Shown: positions 26,573-35,599, numbered from the stretch's first letter. The stretch: 36,562 nt of DNA from JAEXOD01 sp937930275 (GCA_036733965.1 DAIMZL010000019.1:1-36562); one strand, 5' to 3'. The notes: generated by a model not told the origin, from the sequence alone. Translations and numbers: made by a program.

Positions 26573-27139
26573 TTATTCCCAAGAAGCCGTATTTTTTAAA
26601 GCATCGCTAAATAAATCGCCAATTTTGCCGTAATTATCAGGGCATTCTATAACGTATCTATTACCTTTTGAAACGTGTTTGTTAACACGAACAACTTTTC
26701 CGCTTCTATCAATTACGGTATCGGCAACTTCATTACTATCAATTGCAATTTTATATGCCATATATGATTTTGGTGAGTAACGTAAAGAATCGGCTAAATT
26801 AGGTTTAAACTCGCCCAAAGTTAAACTTTTGAACGGGTTTTTAATTTTACCGGTAACTGAATCCGGTTTTGTTATTAAATCTACAACTACTTTTTCTGTT
26901 TTTAAGAATGTAATCAAACTATCGATGCTACTGGTATATCTTCCGTATTTCTTTTGGAATAGAATTTCGGCTTCTCTTAAGTTAGACATTCTGGCACGTG
27001 ATTCATTTTTAAAGTAAGTTTCTCTTGCAACAACTTCTTGTGGTTCTAATATAGCAACCTGAACCAAAATATAAGCAAGCACTAATATAACAGCATAAAG
27101 AACAGCATGAACATACCATGGTTCACTTTTTGAAATCAT
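26573..27139 (-). CDS. single-pass membrane protein with pilin-like periplasmic region
   Basis: The 188-residue protein has one membrane helix at about residues 10-31, followed by a helix ('EARETYFKNESRARMSNLREAEILFQ' region) and 'KYGRYTSSIDSLITFLK'. That layout resembles pseudopilin-like or GspG-like proteins, where an N-terminal helix leads to a globular part, but there is no prepilin peptidase site (G/F-x4-E) before the membrane helix. A C-terminal beta-rich domain includes 'GNRYVIECPDNYG'. It is the first gene of the operon, with an excellent ribosome site (CCGGAGG). The function is unknown; linkage to the PilM-like gene suggests an envelope assembly role. Confidence 0.6.
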   Translation of the reverse strand: MISKSEPWYVHAVLYAVILVLAYILVQVAILEPQEVVARETYFKNESRARMSNLREAEILFQKKYGRYTSSIDSLITFLKTEKVVVDLITKPDSVTGKIKNPFKSLTLGEFKPNLADSLRYSPKSYMAYKIAIDSNEVADTVIDRSGKVVRVNKHVSKGNRYVIECPDNYGKIGDLFSDALKNTASWE

Positions 27140-27390
27140 TTTTCCTCCGGATATTATCTTTTTTCTCTAATTAAATTTCAATTTTTATATTTTAAGAACT
27201 AATTTTTTTTAATACCACTAATTTGTTAAAGTATTTTGTCATAATCAACATTTTTTTTATAAATATTACTATTATTTTATAAATTTTTATACTTTTATTA
27301 TATTTTTAATGATTCTTTAAAATCACAGAATTAAACCAAAAAAATAGGAATAGCCATAATTAAAAACAATGACAAAAACATCCCCTTTTA

Positions 27391-27828
27391 TTAGTTAATA
27401 TAAATGCTTGTTTTTATGTTTTCAAATAACGAACGGCTTATAATTCCTTCTTTAACCAAATCGATGCAATTTATCAATTTTCCGTTTTTGCGTAACTTAA
27501 TAATTTCTTGTGCTTTCTTTAAGGTTATACCGTCTAATAATTGTAACTCTTCTATATCTGCAGTCAATAAGTTAATTTTTTTGTTACCCAATAATTTTTT
27601 AGGTTGTTTAATTTTTAAGTTTGCTTTAGTTTTTTTATCCGATTTTGGTGTATTGTTTGAATAAAAAGCCGAATCACTGTTTTTGTAGTCAAATGCTTTG
27701 GGTTGATTAGTATCAGATAGAAAATATATTGCAAAGCCGAGTATAAATAAGAAGGATAAAAAAAGAATTGCTTTAACTTCGTTTAACGAAAATCCTAAAT
27801 TGGCAAAAAAACTTTTTTTATCCTTCAA
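27391..27828 (-). CDS. membrane-anchored helix-hairpin-helix protein, ComEA-like
   Basis: The 145-residue protein has a membrane segment (about 19-38), a Lys-rich linker (about 50-80) and a C-terminal helix-hairpin-helix pair starting 'KKINLLTADIEELQLLDGITLKKAQEI', the standard opening of ComEA-type DNA-binding domains (N-x-N-T-A-x-x-x-E-L-x-x-L-x-G-I). In competent bacteria ComEA binds incoming DNA in the periplasm. The second hairpin is degenerate ('LVKEGIISRSLFENIKTSI'). It follows dnaJ after 14 bases on the same strand, so it may be cotranscribed with the heat-shock genes. Confidence 0.75.
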   Translation of the reverse strand: MKDKKSFFANLGFSLNEVKAILFLSFLFILGFAIYFLSDTNQPKAFDYKNSDSAFYSNNTPKSDKKTKANLKIKQPKKLLGNKKINLLTADIEELQLLDGITLKKAQEIIKLRKNGKLINCIDLVKEGIISRSLFENIKTSIYIN

Positions 27829-27842
27829 TTTAATTTACTTAT

Positions 27843-28958
27843 TTAATTAGTGGGGACTTTAATATTTGGCATTTTTTGAAGTTCTTTTAGCATCTCACGT
27901 TCTTTAGTTTCAACTTTAGAGGGTACAAAAATGTTTATTTTAACAAGCTGATCGCCTGCACCGTGAGAATTTAAGTGCTGTATCCCTTTTTCTCGCATTT
28001 TAAGGAATTTACCCGGCTGTGTACCCGGATCAATTTTAAGTTTAGCTCGACCCGTTAATGTCGGAATTTCTACTTCGGTACCTAAAACAGCTTCGGGGTA
28101 ACTTAGCATTAACTCGTAAATTATATTATCGCCGTCACGTAAAAAAAACTCGTGTTTAGCTTCGCTAAAAACAACAATAATATCACCGTTAGGACCGCCG
28201 TTTTTTCCGGCATTTCCTTCACCGCGTAATGTCATATAACTATTATCTACTACACCTGCTGGAACATTAATTTTAATTGTAGATTCTTCTAAAATTCTAC
28301 CGTCTCCGGCACATTTACGACATGGGTCAGAAATAACTTTACCTGTTCCGTTACAATTGCTGCATTGTGCAATATTCACAAATTGTCCGAAAAATGATTT
28401 TGAGACCTGTTTAATTTCGCCCGTACCTTTACAGACGGAGCAAGTGTTAAATGACGAACCGTCTTTTGCTCCGGTTCCGTTACAAGTAGTACAACGAATA
28501 TATCTTTTTATTTTAACTTTTTTATTTGTTCCTGTTGCTATTTCTTCAAGAGTTAATTTTAAATTAATTCTTAAGTCGCTCCCCGGTGTACCCGTGCTAC
28601 GCTGTCTTCCTCGACCGCTCTGCTGACCGCCTCCAAAAATGTCGTCAAAAATGCTCCCTCCGCCGCCAAAAATATCACCAAAGTGACTAAAAATATCATT
28701 TATATCCGAATATCCGTGGAAATCTTGGCCGGCATGCATTCCTTGATGACCGTATTTATCATAACGAGCACGTTTTTGATCGTCATTTAGTACTTCGTAA
28801 GCTTCGGTTGCTTCTTTAAATTTTTCTTCGGCTTCTTTATTATCCGGATTTCTATCGGGATGATATTTCATAGCCATTTGCCTATAAGCTTTTTTTATAT
28901 CATCTTTTGTCGCTTTTTTATCAATACCCAGTATTTCGTAATAATCGCGTTTACTCAT
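27843..28958 (-). CDS. dnaJ: chaperone DnaJ
   Basis: DnaJ is the Hsp40 co-chaperone that delivers substrates to DnaK and stimulates its ATPase. The 371-residue protein has the N-terminal J domain with HPD at 33-35, a Gly/Phe-rich linker (about 75-115), a zinc-binding domain with four CxxCxGxG repeats (cysteine pairs at 156/159, 173/176, 199/202, 213/216), and a C-terminal substrate-binding domain. GAAGG precedes the ATG. It is the third gene of hrcA-grpE-dnaJ; dnaK is not in this window. Confidence 0.97.
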   Translation of the reverse strand: MSKRDYYEILGIDKKATKDDIKKAYRQMAMKYHPDRNPDNKEAEEKFKEATEAYEVLNDDQKRARYDKYGHQGMHAGQDFHGYSDINDIFSHFGDIFGGGGSIFDDIFGGGQQSGRGRQRSTGTPGSDLRINLKLTLEEIATGTNKKVKIKRYIRCTTCNGTGAKDGSSFNTCSVCKGTGEIKQVSKSFFGQFVNIAQCSNCNGTGKVISDPCRKCAGDGRILEESTIKINVPAGVVDNSYMTLRGEGNAGKNGGPNGDIIVVFSEAKHEFFLRDGDNIIYELMLSYPEAVLGTEVEIPTLTGRAKLKIDPGTQPGKFLKMREKGIQHLNSHGAGDQLVKINIFVPSKVETKEREMLKELQKMPNIKVPTN

Positions 28959-28979
28959 TTTCTTTTACCTTCATTAATT

Positions 28980-29651
28980 TTATTCGGTAATACTTTCGTT
29001 ATTTTCCGTTTGTTCGTTAGTTTCGTTATTTACACAAACAATAACTTTAGCATGTCTAATTACTTTCTCTTTGTAAATATAACCTGCTTCAATTTCCTGT
29101 AAAATTTGGTCGTTAGGAACTTGGTTATTAGGTTGTTGAAGAAGAGCTTCGTGAAAGTTAAAATCGAATTGCCTCCCCGTGGTCTCTATCTTTTTTACTC
29201 CCTCCTCCGTAAGTATTTTCGTAAATTTTTCAAATACCATTTTTACGCCTCTAACAAAGGGGTTTTCTGTTAAGTCTTCGGGCACGTGAGAAAGAGAACG
29301 AGATAAATCGTCATAAATTGGTAAAATCTTTTTAATCATACTTTCAGATGAATATTTAAAGAAGTCTGACAGTTCGTTTTGAGCTCGTTTTTTGTAATTT
29401 TCAAATTCTGCTAAAGTACGTAATCTTTTATCTTTTGCTTCAACCAATTCGGCTTCAAGCTGTTTTATTTTTTCGTTTAACTTATTTACTTCCTCATCCG
29501 ATTTTGCAGTTTCGGAGGAATTAAGTATTTCTTGTTCGTTATTTTCCAAAGTCTGTTCTTCCTTTAATTCGGTTTGTGATGTTTCCGAAGATTCAACATT
29601 TTTATTTATATCTTCGGAGTTTGTACTGTTATGTTCATTTGCTTTTTTCAT
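28980..29651 (-). CDS. grpE: nucleotide exchange factor GrpE
   Basis: GrpE releases ADP from DnaK. The 223-residue protein has a long acidic, Asn/Glu/Ser-rich N-terminus (1-50), a coiled coil, and the conserved core 'KRLRTLAEFENYKKRAQNE' followed by 'ILPIYDDLSRSL' and 'FDFNFHEALLQ'. The C-terminal beta domain has 'EIEAGYIYKEKVIRHAKVIV'. It sits between hrcA (16 bases upstream) and dnaJ (21 bases downstream). GAGGAAAATGAGAG precedes the start. Confidence 0.96.
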   Translation of the reverse strand: MKKANEHNSTNSEDINKNVESSETSQTELKEEQTLENNEQEILNSSETAKSDEEVNKLNEKIKQLEAELVEAKDKRLRTLAEFENYKKRAQNELSDFFKYSSESMIKKILPIYDDLSRSLSHVPEDLTENPFVRGVKMVFEKFTKILTEEGVKKIETTGRQFDFNFHEALLQQPNNQVPNDQILQEIEAGYIYKEKVIRHAKVIVCVNNETNEQTENNESITE

Positions 29652-29667
29652 AAACTCTCATTTTCCT

Positions 29668-30714
29668 CTATTGTTTTTTCTTTAATTCCGATGTTAAAAT
29701 ATCGGCAATATATAAAATTGCCGCTATTGATTTTGAATATTCCATTCTTTTAGGACCTATTATTCCTAAAATACCTACTGTTTCGCCTACTTTATAATCT
29801 TTAATAACAAAACTGTAGTTATGCAAAATTTCAGAAGGATTTTCTGACCCAATAGAAACCGAAACGGTATTCCCTTCCGGTCTTTTACTATCCATTATAT
29901 GGATTATAATATCTTTGTTTTCAATTAATTCAATAATGCTTTGAAAATTTTCGGCATCGTCAAATTCCGGTTGGCGTAAAATATTTTTTGCTCCCGTAAT
30001 AAAAGCTTTGTCAGTAAAATTTGCATCAGAAAATATTTTATCCGCAGAATCCAAAAATAATCGAATAATGGAATGATTTTTAATATCATCCGCATCTTTC
30101 ATCCTATCTCCAAAGGTTTTTTTAATTTCGTTAAAAGTTAAATCAGTTAACCTTTGGTTAAGAATTGATTGAATTCTTTCAATTACTTTAGCATCTATTT
30201 CTGTTTCTAATTCCAGCGTAATAGTTTTAACTAAACCGCTTTTAATACTTAAAACAACTAATACCCTTTTAGATGAAAGTTGAACGATTTGGATTTTTTC
30301 TAATATCGCAGATTCAAATTTTGGAAAAGTTACGCAGGCAAGCTGGTTAGTAATATCACTTAAAATCATGGACGAAATTCTAAGTAAATCTTCAGTATCA
30401 GCCGAATCCTGATAAAGTCTATTTTGAATTTGTTTTTTTTGTTCAAAAGCAAGATCGGTAATTTCCATTAATGAATCTACATATAGACGATAACCTTTAT
30501 CTGTCGGAATCCTTCCCGCACTTGTATGGGGATGACCTAAGAAACCGGTATCTTCCAAATCAGCCATAATATTACGAATTGTAGCCGGAGATAGTCCCAA
30601 GTCATATTTGCGCGCAATATTCCTACTACCTACCGGATTAGCGGTAAGTATAAATTGGTGTATTACGTTTCGTAATATCGCTTTTTCTCTTTCGTTTAGT
30701 ATGTAGTTTTCCAC
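29668..30714 (-). CDS. hrcA: heat-inducible transcription repressor HrcA
   Basis: HrcA represses class I heat-shock operons by binding the CIRCE inverted repeat, with GroEL as its sensor. The 348-residue protein has the winged-helix N-terminus 'EREKAILRNVIHQFILTANPVGSR', 'LGLSPATIRNIMADLEDTGFLGHPHTSAGRIPTDKGYR' signature pieces and the GAF-like C-terminal region with 'GIIGPKRMEYSKSI'. The start is a GTG at 30714-30712. There is no purine-rich ribosome site, and I find no CIRCE element upstream. Confidence 0.94.
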   Translation of the reverse strand: MENYILNEREKAILRNVIHQFILTANPVGSRNIARKYDLGLSPATIRNIMADLEDTGFLGHPHTSAGRIPTDKGYRLYVDSLMEITDLAFEQKKQIQNRLYQDSADTEDLLRISSMILSDITNQLACVTFPKFESAILEKIQIVQLSSKRVLVVLSIKSGLVKTITLELETEIDAKVIERIQSILNQRLTDLTFNEIKKTFGDRMKDADDIKNHSIIRLFLDSADKIFSDANFTDKAFITGAKNILRQPEFDDAENFQSIIELIENKDIIIHIMDSKRPEGNTVSVSIGSENPSEILHNYSFVIKDYKVGETVGILGIIGPKRMEYSKSIAAILYIADILTSELKKKQ

Positions 30715-30740
30715 TTAACAAAAAGTTTTAATATAACTTG

Positions 30741-30748
30741 CAAATATA
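30741..30748 (-). promoter_or_regulatory. -7 box of the hrcA operon promoter
   Basis: On the minus strand, TATATTTG matches the Bacteroidota -7 consensus TAnnTTTG, giving a start about 20 bases upstream of the hrcA GTG. No clear TTG lies at the -33 position. Confidence 0.4.
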
Positions 30749-30894
30749 CAAAAATTTTTAATTATGTTAAAAAGTTCGTTTTTAATACGGATATTCCTTT
30801 ATTACCTTTTACAATTTTTTTAGTTTATCAGTTCCTTTTTAAACGGAATAAGCTTATCTTTAAAAATATAATAAAAAAAACTAAAGAGGAAGAA

Positions 30895-31890
30895 TTGGAT
30901 AATACTTATAAAGCGGCAGGTGTAGATATTAAAGCCGGAGATGAAACAGTTGACAGAATAAAAGTATTGGCTAAATCAACTTTTACTAAAAACGTTCTTT
31001 CCGGAATCGGACATTTCGGAGCATTTTTTGAAGCAGATTTTCCGGGATATGCAAAACCGGTTTTAGTAAGTAGCGTGGACGGAGTTGGAACCAAACTAAA
31101 AGTAGCCTTTTTAGCTAATAAGCATGATACGGTAGGACAAGATTTAGTTAATCACTGTGTTAATGATATAGCAGTTTGCGGCGCTAAACCTTTATATTTT
31201 ATGGATTATTTTGCAGTCGGTAAATTAGTTCCCGATGTAGCCGAACAGATTATTAAAGGTTTTGCAAAAGCATGTATAGAAAACGGGGTTGCTTTAATAG
31301 GCGGCGAAACAGCAGAAATGCCCGGCTTTTATTCCGAAGGTGAATATGATATTAGCGGTACCATAGTTGGCGTTGTAGAAAAATCGAAAATAATTGACGG
31401 CAAAAATGTAAAACATGGTGACGTTCTTATCGGATTTAAATCAGTCGGATTACACACTAACGGGTATTCCTTAGCCCGAAAAGTATTATTGGAAAAATTT
31501 AATGTGACGGATAGAACCGATTATTTTGAGAAGGAAATAGGAGAGGAATTATTAACGGTTCACAAATCATACTTGCACTTAATTGAAACATTAAAATCGG
31601 TTGCAAATATTAATGCTTTTTCTCATATTACGGGAGGCGGTATTATCGGAAATACAAAGCGGGTAACTCCTAAAAATTTAACTCTAAAAATTGACTGGGA
31701 CGCTTGGGATGTCCTTCCGATTTTTAAGTTAATACAAGATGTTGGGAAAATAAGTGACGAAGAAATGAGAAATGTATTTAATATGGGGATTGGTTTAATT
31801 GCGGTTGTTGATAAGGATGAAGCGGATTTAATTTTAGAAACCGCATTAAAAGCCGGCGAAAAGGGTTATGTTATGGGTGTTGTGGAATAA
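30895..31890 (+). CDS. purM: phosphoribosylformylglycinamidine cyclo-ligase (AIR synthetase) PurM
   Basis: PurM closes the imidazole ring in de novo purine synthesis, turning FGAM and ATP into AIR. The 331-residue protein begins 'MDNTYKAAGVDIKAGDE', the family N-terminus. It has 'SSVDGVGTKLK', 'NDIAVCGAKPLYFMDYFA', 'LIGGETAEMPGFY' and 'GGGIIGNTKRV', all diagnostic. The start is a TTG, supported by AGAGGA (30885-30890) and by alignment of the N-terminus. Divergent from hrcA; no other purine genes are near. Confidence 0.96.
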   Translation: MDNTYKAAGVDIKAGDETVDRIKVLAKSTFTKNVLSGIGHFGAFFEADFPGYAKPVLVSSVDGVGTKLKVAFLANKHDTVGQDLVNHCVNDIAVCGAKPLYFMDYFAVGKLVPDVAEQIIKGFAKACIENGVALIGGETAEMPGFYSEGEYDISGTIVGVVEKSKIIDGKNVKHGDVLIGFKSVGLHTNGYSLARKVLLEKFNVTDRTDYFEKEIGEELLTVHKSYLHLIETLKSVANINAFSHITGGGIIGNTKRVTPKNLTLKIDWDAWDVLPIFKLIQDVGKISDEEMRNVFNMGIGLIAVVDKDEADLILETALKAGEKGYVMGVVE

Positions 31891-31913
31891 TTCTTATTAT
31901 TGAAGAGGAATAT

Positions 31914-33272
31914 ATGTTTACTGATACACATTGTCATTTGTTTTATCCAAATTTTAACGGCGAGGTAGATAAAGTTATTTCTAACGCGCTTGATGCGGGA
32001 GTTGAATATATTTTGGTCCCCGGTACGGATATAGCTTCATCGTTGCAAGCATTAGAACTTGCCAATAAATATGATTTTATTTACTGCTCGGCAGGTGTTC
32101 ATCCCCATGATACAAAAGGATGGGATAAAAGTTTATTGGAGACAATAAAGCATATTGCAATGAATGAAAAAGTTGTGGCAATAGGTGAGATAGGGTTAGA
32201 TTATTATTATGATTTTTCGCCTAAAGAAGATCAAATGCAAGCTTTTACCGATCAACTTGATTTAGCATTAGAATTAAAACTTCCTGTAATAATACACAAC
32301 AGAGAAGCTGACGAAGATATGATGGAAATAATGCGAAGCTATAAAGGGAAAGGGCTGCGTGCGCAGTTTCATTGTTTTGCGGGTTCGTTAAACGATGCGA
32401 GAGAACTGATTGAAATGGGGCATTATATTTCTTTTACGGGGAATATTACTTATACAAAAGCCGATAACTTACGTAAAATATTAAAATCGATTGAAATAGA
32501 AAATTTATTGTTGGAAACCGATTCTCCTTTTATGACTCCCGTACCGTTTAGGGGTCAAAGAAACGAACCGGCTAATGTAAAACTTGTTGCAAAAACAATT
32601 GCCGAAACTCATGAAATGACGGTTGAAGACGTAGCAAGAACAACATCGTTAAATGCTTATAAATTATTTGGAATTGGAAAAATGCCTAAGGTTTCATTTA
32701 CGTATAAAATTAGAAATTCTTTATATATTAACGTTACAAATCGTTGTAACGCAGATTGTGTGTTTTGTGATAGAAAAGGGGATGCAATAATTTCCGGCTA
32801 TAATTTAAAAATGAAAAAATCGGAAGAACCGGAAGCAGATGTTTATATAAAAGAAATCGGAGATCCCAAAAAATATGATAGTATTGTTTTTTGCGGATAC
32901 GGCGAACCTACTATTCGTTGGGATGTTGTAAAGCAAATAGCAAAATATGTTAAGGATAACGGCGGTACCACAAGAATGAATACTGACGGACACGGCAACT
33001 TTATTAATAAAAGGGATATTACTCCCGAGCTTAAAGGATTAATAGATGTTGTTTCTATAAGTCTTAATTCCGTTGATCCTAAGCAATATGCTAAGTTAAT
33101 GAGAGTTGATGAAAAATTACATGCGGAAATGATTGATTTTGCAAAAAAGGCAAAAAACTTTACGCATGTAGTGATGTCGGTTGTGGGCTTAAGTGAAGTA
33201 GATACTGAAATTGCAAAAAAGTTTATTAATGATGAAATAGGTGTTGATTTTAGATTACGTCCATATTTTTAA
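31914..33272 (+). CDS. fusion of TatD-family metal-dependent nuclease and a radical SAM domain
   Basis: Residues 1-253 are a complete TatD hydrolase: metal ligands H6-x-H8 in 'DTHCHL', E92 in 'GEIGLDYYYD', H128, H153 and D203 in 'ETDSPF'. TatD enzymes act on DNA ends. After a short linker, residues 266-452 form a radical SAM domain with C278-x3-C282-x2-C285 ('CNADCVFC'), followed by 'FCGYGEPTIRWDVVKQIAKY' for SAM binding. The C-terminal part corresponds to the TatD-linked radical SAM family, usually a separate neighbouring gene. Both active sites look intact. The reaction of the radical SAM part is unknown. Confidence 0.9.
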   Translation: MFTDTHCHLFYPNFNGEVDKVISNALDAGVEYILVPGTDIASSLQALELANKYDFIYCSAGVHPHDTKGWDKSLLETIKHIAMNEKVVAIGEIGLDYYYDFSPKEDQMQAFTDQLDLALELKLPVIIHNREADEDMMEIMRSYKGKGLRAQFHCFAGSLNDARELIEMGHYISFTGNITYTKADNLRKILKSIEIENLLLETDSPFMTPVPFRGQRNEPANVKLVAKTIAETHEMTVEDVARTTSLNAYKLFGIGKMPKVSFTYKIRNSLYINVTNRCNADCVFCDRKGDAIISGYNLKMKKSEEPEADVYIKEIGDPKKYDSIVFCGYGEPTIRWDVVKQIAKYVKDNGGTTRMNTDGHGNFINKRDITPELKGLIDVVSISLNSVDPKQYAKLMRVDEKLHAEMIDFAKKAKNFTHVVMSVVGLSEVDTEIAKKFINDEIGVDFRLRPYF

Positions 33273-33281
33273 GGAGAAGTT

Positions 33282-34700
33282 ATGAAAAAGTATTTATTGG
33301 TATTAGCAGTTTTTATGCAAATTAGTTTATTATACGGTCAAAATTCGTATGATAAAGTTAGGTTTCAATTAGATAGTTTGTTAAGTGACGATTATTTTAA
33401 GAGTTGTATGGTTTCCGTGGATGCTTATAATCTTACAAACGAGAAGCATATTTATAGTAAAAACGAAAAACTTTTGATGCGTCCGGCAAGTAATCAAAAG
33501 GTATTAACAACATCAACGGCGCTTCAATTTTTAGGTGAAAATTATAAGTTTACTACTTCTGTATATTATACGGGTACAATTAAAAAAGATGTTTTGGAAG
33601 GGGATATTTATTTTATCGGAGGATTTGATCCTGACTTTTCGCTAAAAGATCTATCGGTTTTGGTAAGTAAAATTAAAGAAGCCGGAATATTGAAAATTAA
33701 AGGGAATATTTACGGAGACGTAAGTGCCGGTGATTCATTGTTTTGGGGAGCAGGTTGGATGTGGGATGATGATCCTTCAAGTGATTTTCCTTCACTAACT
33801 CCGTTAGTTATTAATGATAATTGTGTTTATGCTGCTTTTAAACCGGCTAAATTTGGAGAAAAACCGATTGTTGAGCTAATTCCTACTTCAAAATATACAA
33901 AGCTAATTAATAATGCAGTAACAGATACAACAACCAAAGATTTTGATATTACACGTAATTGGGTTTTTAGAGGTAACGATATTATTGCGGTAGGAAAACT
34001 AAATTTGACCGAGAAACCGGATACATTTAAAATTAATATTTTTGACGGAAATGCTTATTTCCTTACTCTTGCTCTTGAAGAAATGGAAAAACAGGGAATA
34101 AAAACAATCGAAAAATTTGGTTATAAAAATATACCGCAAGATGCAATAAAAATTTACTCAAATGAAAGATTATTTAAAGACGTAATACCAAATTTAAATA
34201 AAGAAAGCGATAATTTAAGTGCCGAAATGACTTTACGTGCAATTGCAATGCAATTTTACGGTAAACCGGCTACACCAAAAAACGGTGTAAAAATGATTGA
34301 CAGTTTGATTACTCTTACAGGATTAAATCCTAATATTTATAGACTTGAAGACGGGTCGGGAGTTTCGTACTACAATTTAGTATCTACCGAGTTATTAAAT
34401 TCAATTGTAAAGTATATTTATCAAAATAACGGAGAAGCATTTAGGACCCTTTATAATTCTTTTCCGATCGGCGGTGTTGACGGTACCTTAAGCGGCAGAA
34501 TGAAAACCGGAAATTGCTTTAATAACGTACATGCTAAAACCGGTACACTAAGCGGAGTTAGCTCGTTAACCGGTTACTTAACTGCAAAAAACGGTGCTCT
34601 CATATCGTTTTCAATTTTAACTCAAAATTTTGTTGGTAGCAGCAGAACAGTAAGAAATTATCAAGATAAAATTTGTGAAATTTTAAGCAATTTGGAATAA
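33282..34700 (+). CDS. dacB: D-alanyl-D-alanine carboxypeptidase/endopeptidase (PBP4, DacB family)
   Basis: The 472-residue exported protein has a signal peptide (about 1-20, 'LLYGQ' end). It carries S70-N-Q-K73 (SxxK, nucleophile Ser70), S309-D-N311 and K419-T-G421, the three S13-family penicillin-binding motifs in order. The long insert between the first two motifs is typical of PBP4. These enzymes trim terminal D-Ala or cut crosslinks in periplasmic peptidoglycan. An AAGGAG ribosome site precedes the ATG, and it is 9 bases after the TatD fusion. Confidence 0.93.
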   Translation: MKKYLLVLAVFMQISLLYGQNSYDKVRFQLDSLLSDDYFKSCMVSVDAYNLTNEKHIYSKNEKLLMRPASNQKVLTTSTALQFLGENYKFTTSVYYTGTIKKDVLEGDIYFIGGFDPDFSLKDLSVLVSKIKEAGILKIKGNIYGDVSAGDSLFWGAGWMWDDDPSSDFPSLTPLVINDNCVYAAFKPAKFGEKPIVELIPTSKYTKLINNAVTDTTTKDFDITRNWVFRGNDIIAVGKLNLTEKPDTFKINIFDGNAYFLTLALEEMEKQGIKTIEKFGYKNIPQDAIKIYSNERLFKDVIPNLNKESDNLSAEMTLRAIAMQFYGKPATPKNGVKMIDSLITLTGLNPNIYRLEDGSGVSYYNLVSTELLNSIVKYIYQNNGEAFRTLYNSFPIGGVDGTLSGRMKTGNCFNNVHAKTGTLSGVSSLTGYLTAKNGALISFSILTQNFVGSSRTVRNYQDKICEILSNLE

Positions 34701-34704
34701 AAAA

Positions 34705-35547
34705 ATGAAGAAATACAAACAGTATAATATTTTTGTTACACCTTATAATCCGGATACGCTAAGCGGTTTTTTATGGGATTTGGAAATAGGGGGATTTTTG
34801 GATAACGATACTTTTGCTACTGTTTATACGGGTGAAAATAGTACGGTTACTTACGAAGCTATTGAAAATGTATTAAAACATTTGGTAGAAATAGGTGAAA
34901 TTGAAAATTTTTCAATTGAAGTTAGCGAGTTTGAAGAGAAAAATTGGAATGAGGAGTGGGAAAAAAACTTAAATATTATAAAAGTTACCGAAAATATTGT
35001 AATAAAACCTTCAACAAAACCATACGATAAAATAAACGATGAGTTGGTTATTACTATAGATCCTAAAATGTCGTTTGGAACAGGCGAACACGAAACTACA
35101 AAAATTGTATTAAGTTTGGTTGAAAAATATATTAAAGGTAAAAAGCGTGTGTTGGATGTTGGCAGCGGTACCGCAGTATTAGCTATTGCTGCAGTTAAAC
35201 TTGGCGCAGAGTATGCCGTTGCTTTAGATAATGACGAATGGTGCCATTTAAACGGCAATGAAAATACTACTCTTAATAATGTTGCGGATAAAGTAAATGT
35301 TGTTTTAGGCGAATTAAAAGATTTGGAAGAAGATAATTTTGATTTAATTCTTGCTAATATTAACAAACCAATTCTTTTAGATATTAAAGAATTAATTAAA
35401 AATAAACTTACAAAAGAGGGAACGGTTATTCTTTCCGGTTTATTAATTACCGATGAAGAAGAAATTGTAAAAGCTTATAACAGTGTAGGCTTAAAAGTGG
35501 TTGATAAAACCACGATGAATGAATGGATGGGGTTGGTACTAAAATAA
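34705..35547 (+). CDS. prmA: ribosomal protein L11 methyltransferase PrmA
   Basis: PrmA trimethylates ribosomal protein L11. The 280-residue protein has the N-terminal L11-recognition domain, then 'DPKMSFGTGEHETTK' and SAM motif 'VLDVGSGTAVLAIAA', with 'ILANINKPILLDI' as the motif-IV equivalent (N-I-N-K-P). These are diagnostic. It starts 4 bases after dacB, in the same operon. No terminator is visible after it; repeats begin within 3 bases of the stop. Confidence 0.93.
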   Translation: MKKYKQYNIFVTPYNPDTLSGFLWDLEIGGFLDNDTFATVYTGENSTVTYEAIENVLKHLVEIGEIENFSIEVSEFEEKNWNEEWEKNLNIIKVTENIVIKPSTKPYDKINDELVITIDPKMSFGTGEHETTKIVLSLVEKYIKGKKRVLDVGSGTAVLAIAAVKLGAEYAVALDNDEWCHLNGNENTTLNNVADKVNVVLGELKDLEEDNFDLILANINKPILLDIKELIKNKLTKEGTVILSGLLITDEEEIVKAYNSVGLKVVDKTTMNEWMGLVLK

Positions 35548-35550
35548 ATG

Positions 35551-35578
35551 TTAAATGCTAAGTGTTAAAGGTTAAATA
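35551..35578 (+). repeat. four tandem degenerate heptamers (YTAARKR type)
   Basis: TTAAATG, CTAAGTG, TTAAAGG and TTAAATA follow each other exactly in 7-base register directly after the prmA stop. They belong with two further heptamer arrays in the same spacer. Confidence 0.6.
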
Positions 35579-35579
35579 A

Positions 35580-35599
35580 CCCACGACATCAGTCGTTGG
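35580..35599. repeat. REP-like palindrome
   Basis: ACGAC (35583-35587), a 4-base loop and GTCGT (35592-35596), extended by flanking CC and GG across one mismatch. 'Cccacgac...gtcgt(g)gg' palindromes are found as dispersed elements, sometimes linked to REP-associated (IS200-like) transposases, but no transposase is seen here. Confidence 0.4.

Noticed and set aside
34851..35366. 171-residue minus-strand open frame
   Set aside because: Antisense to prmA, Ser/Phe-rich shadow composition and no motif.
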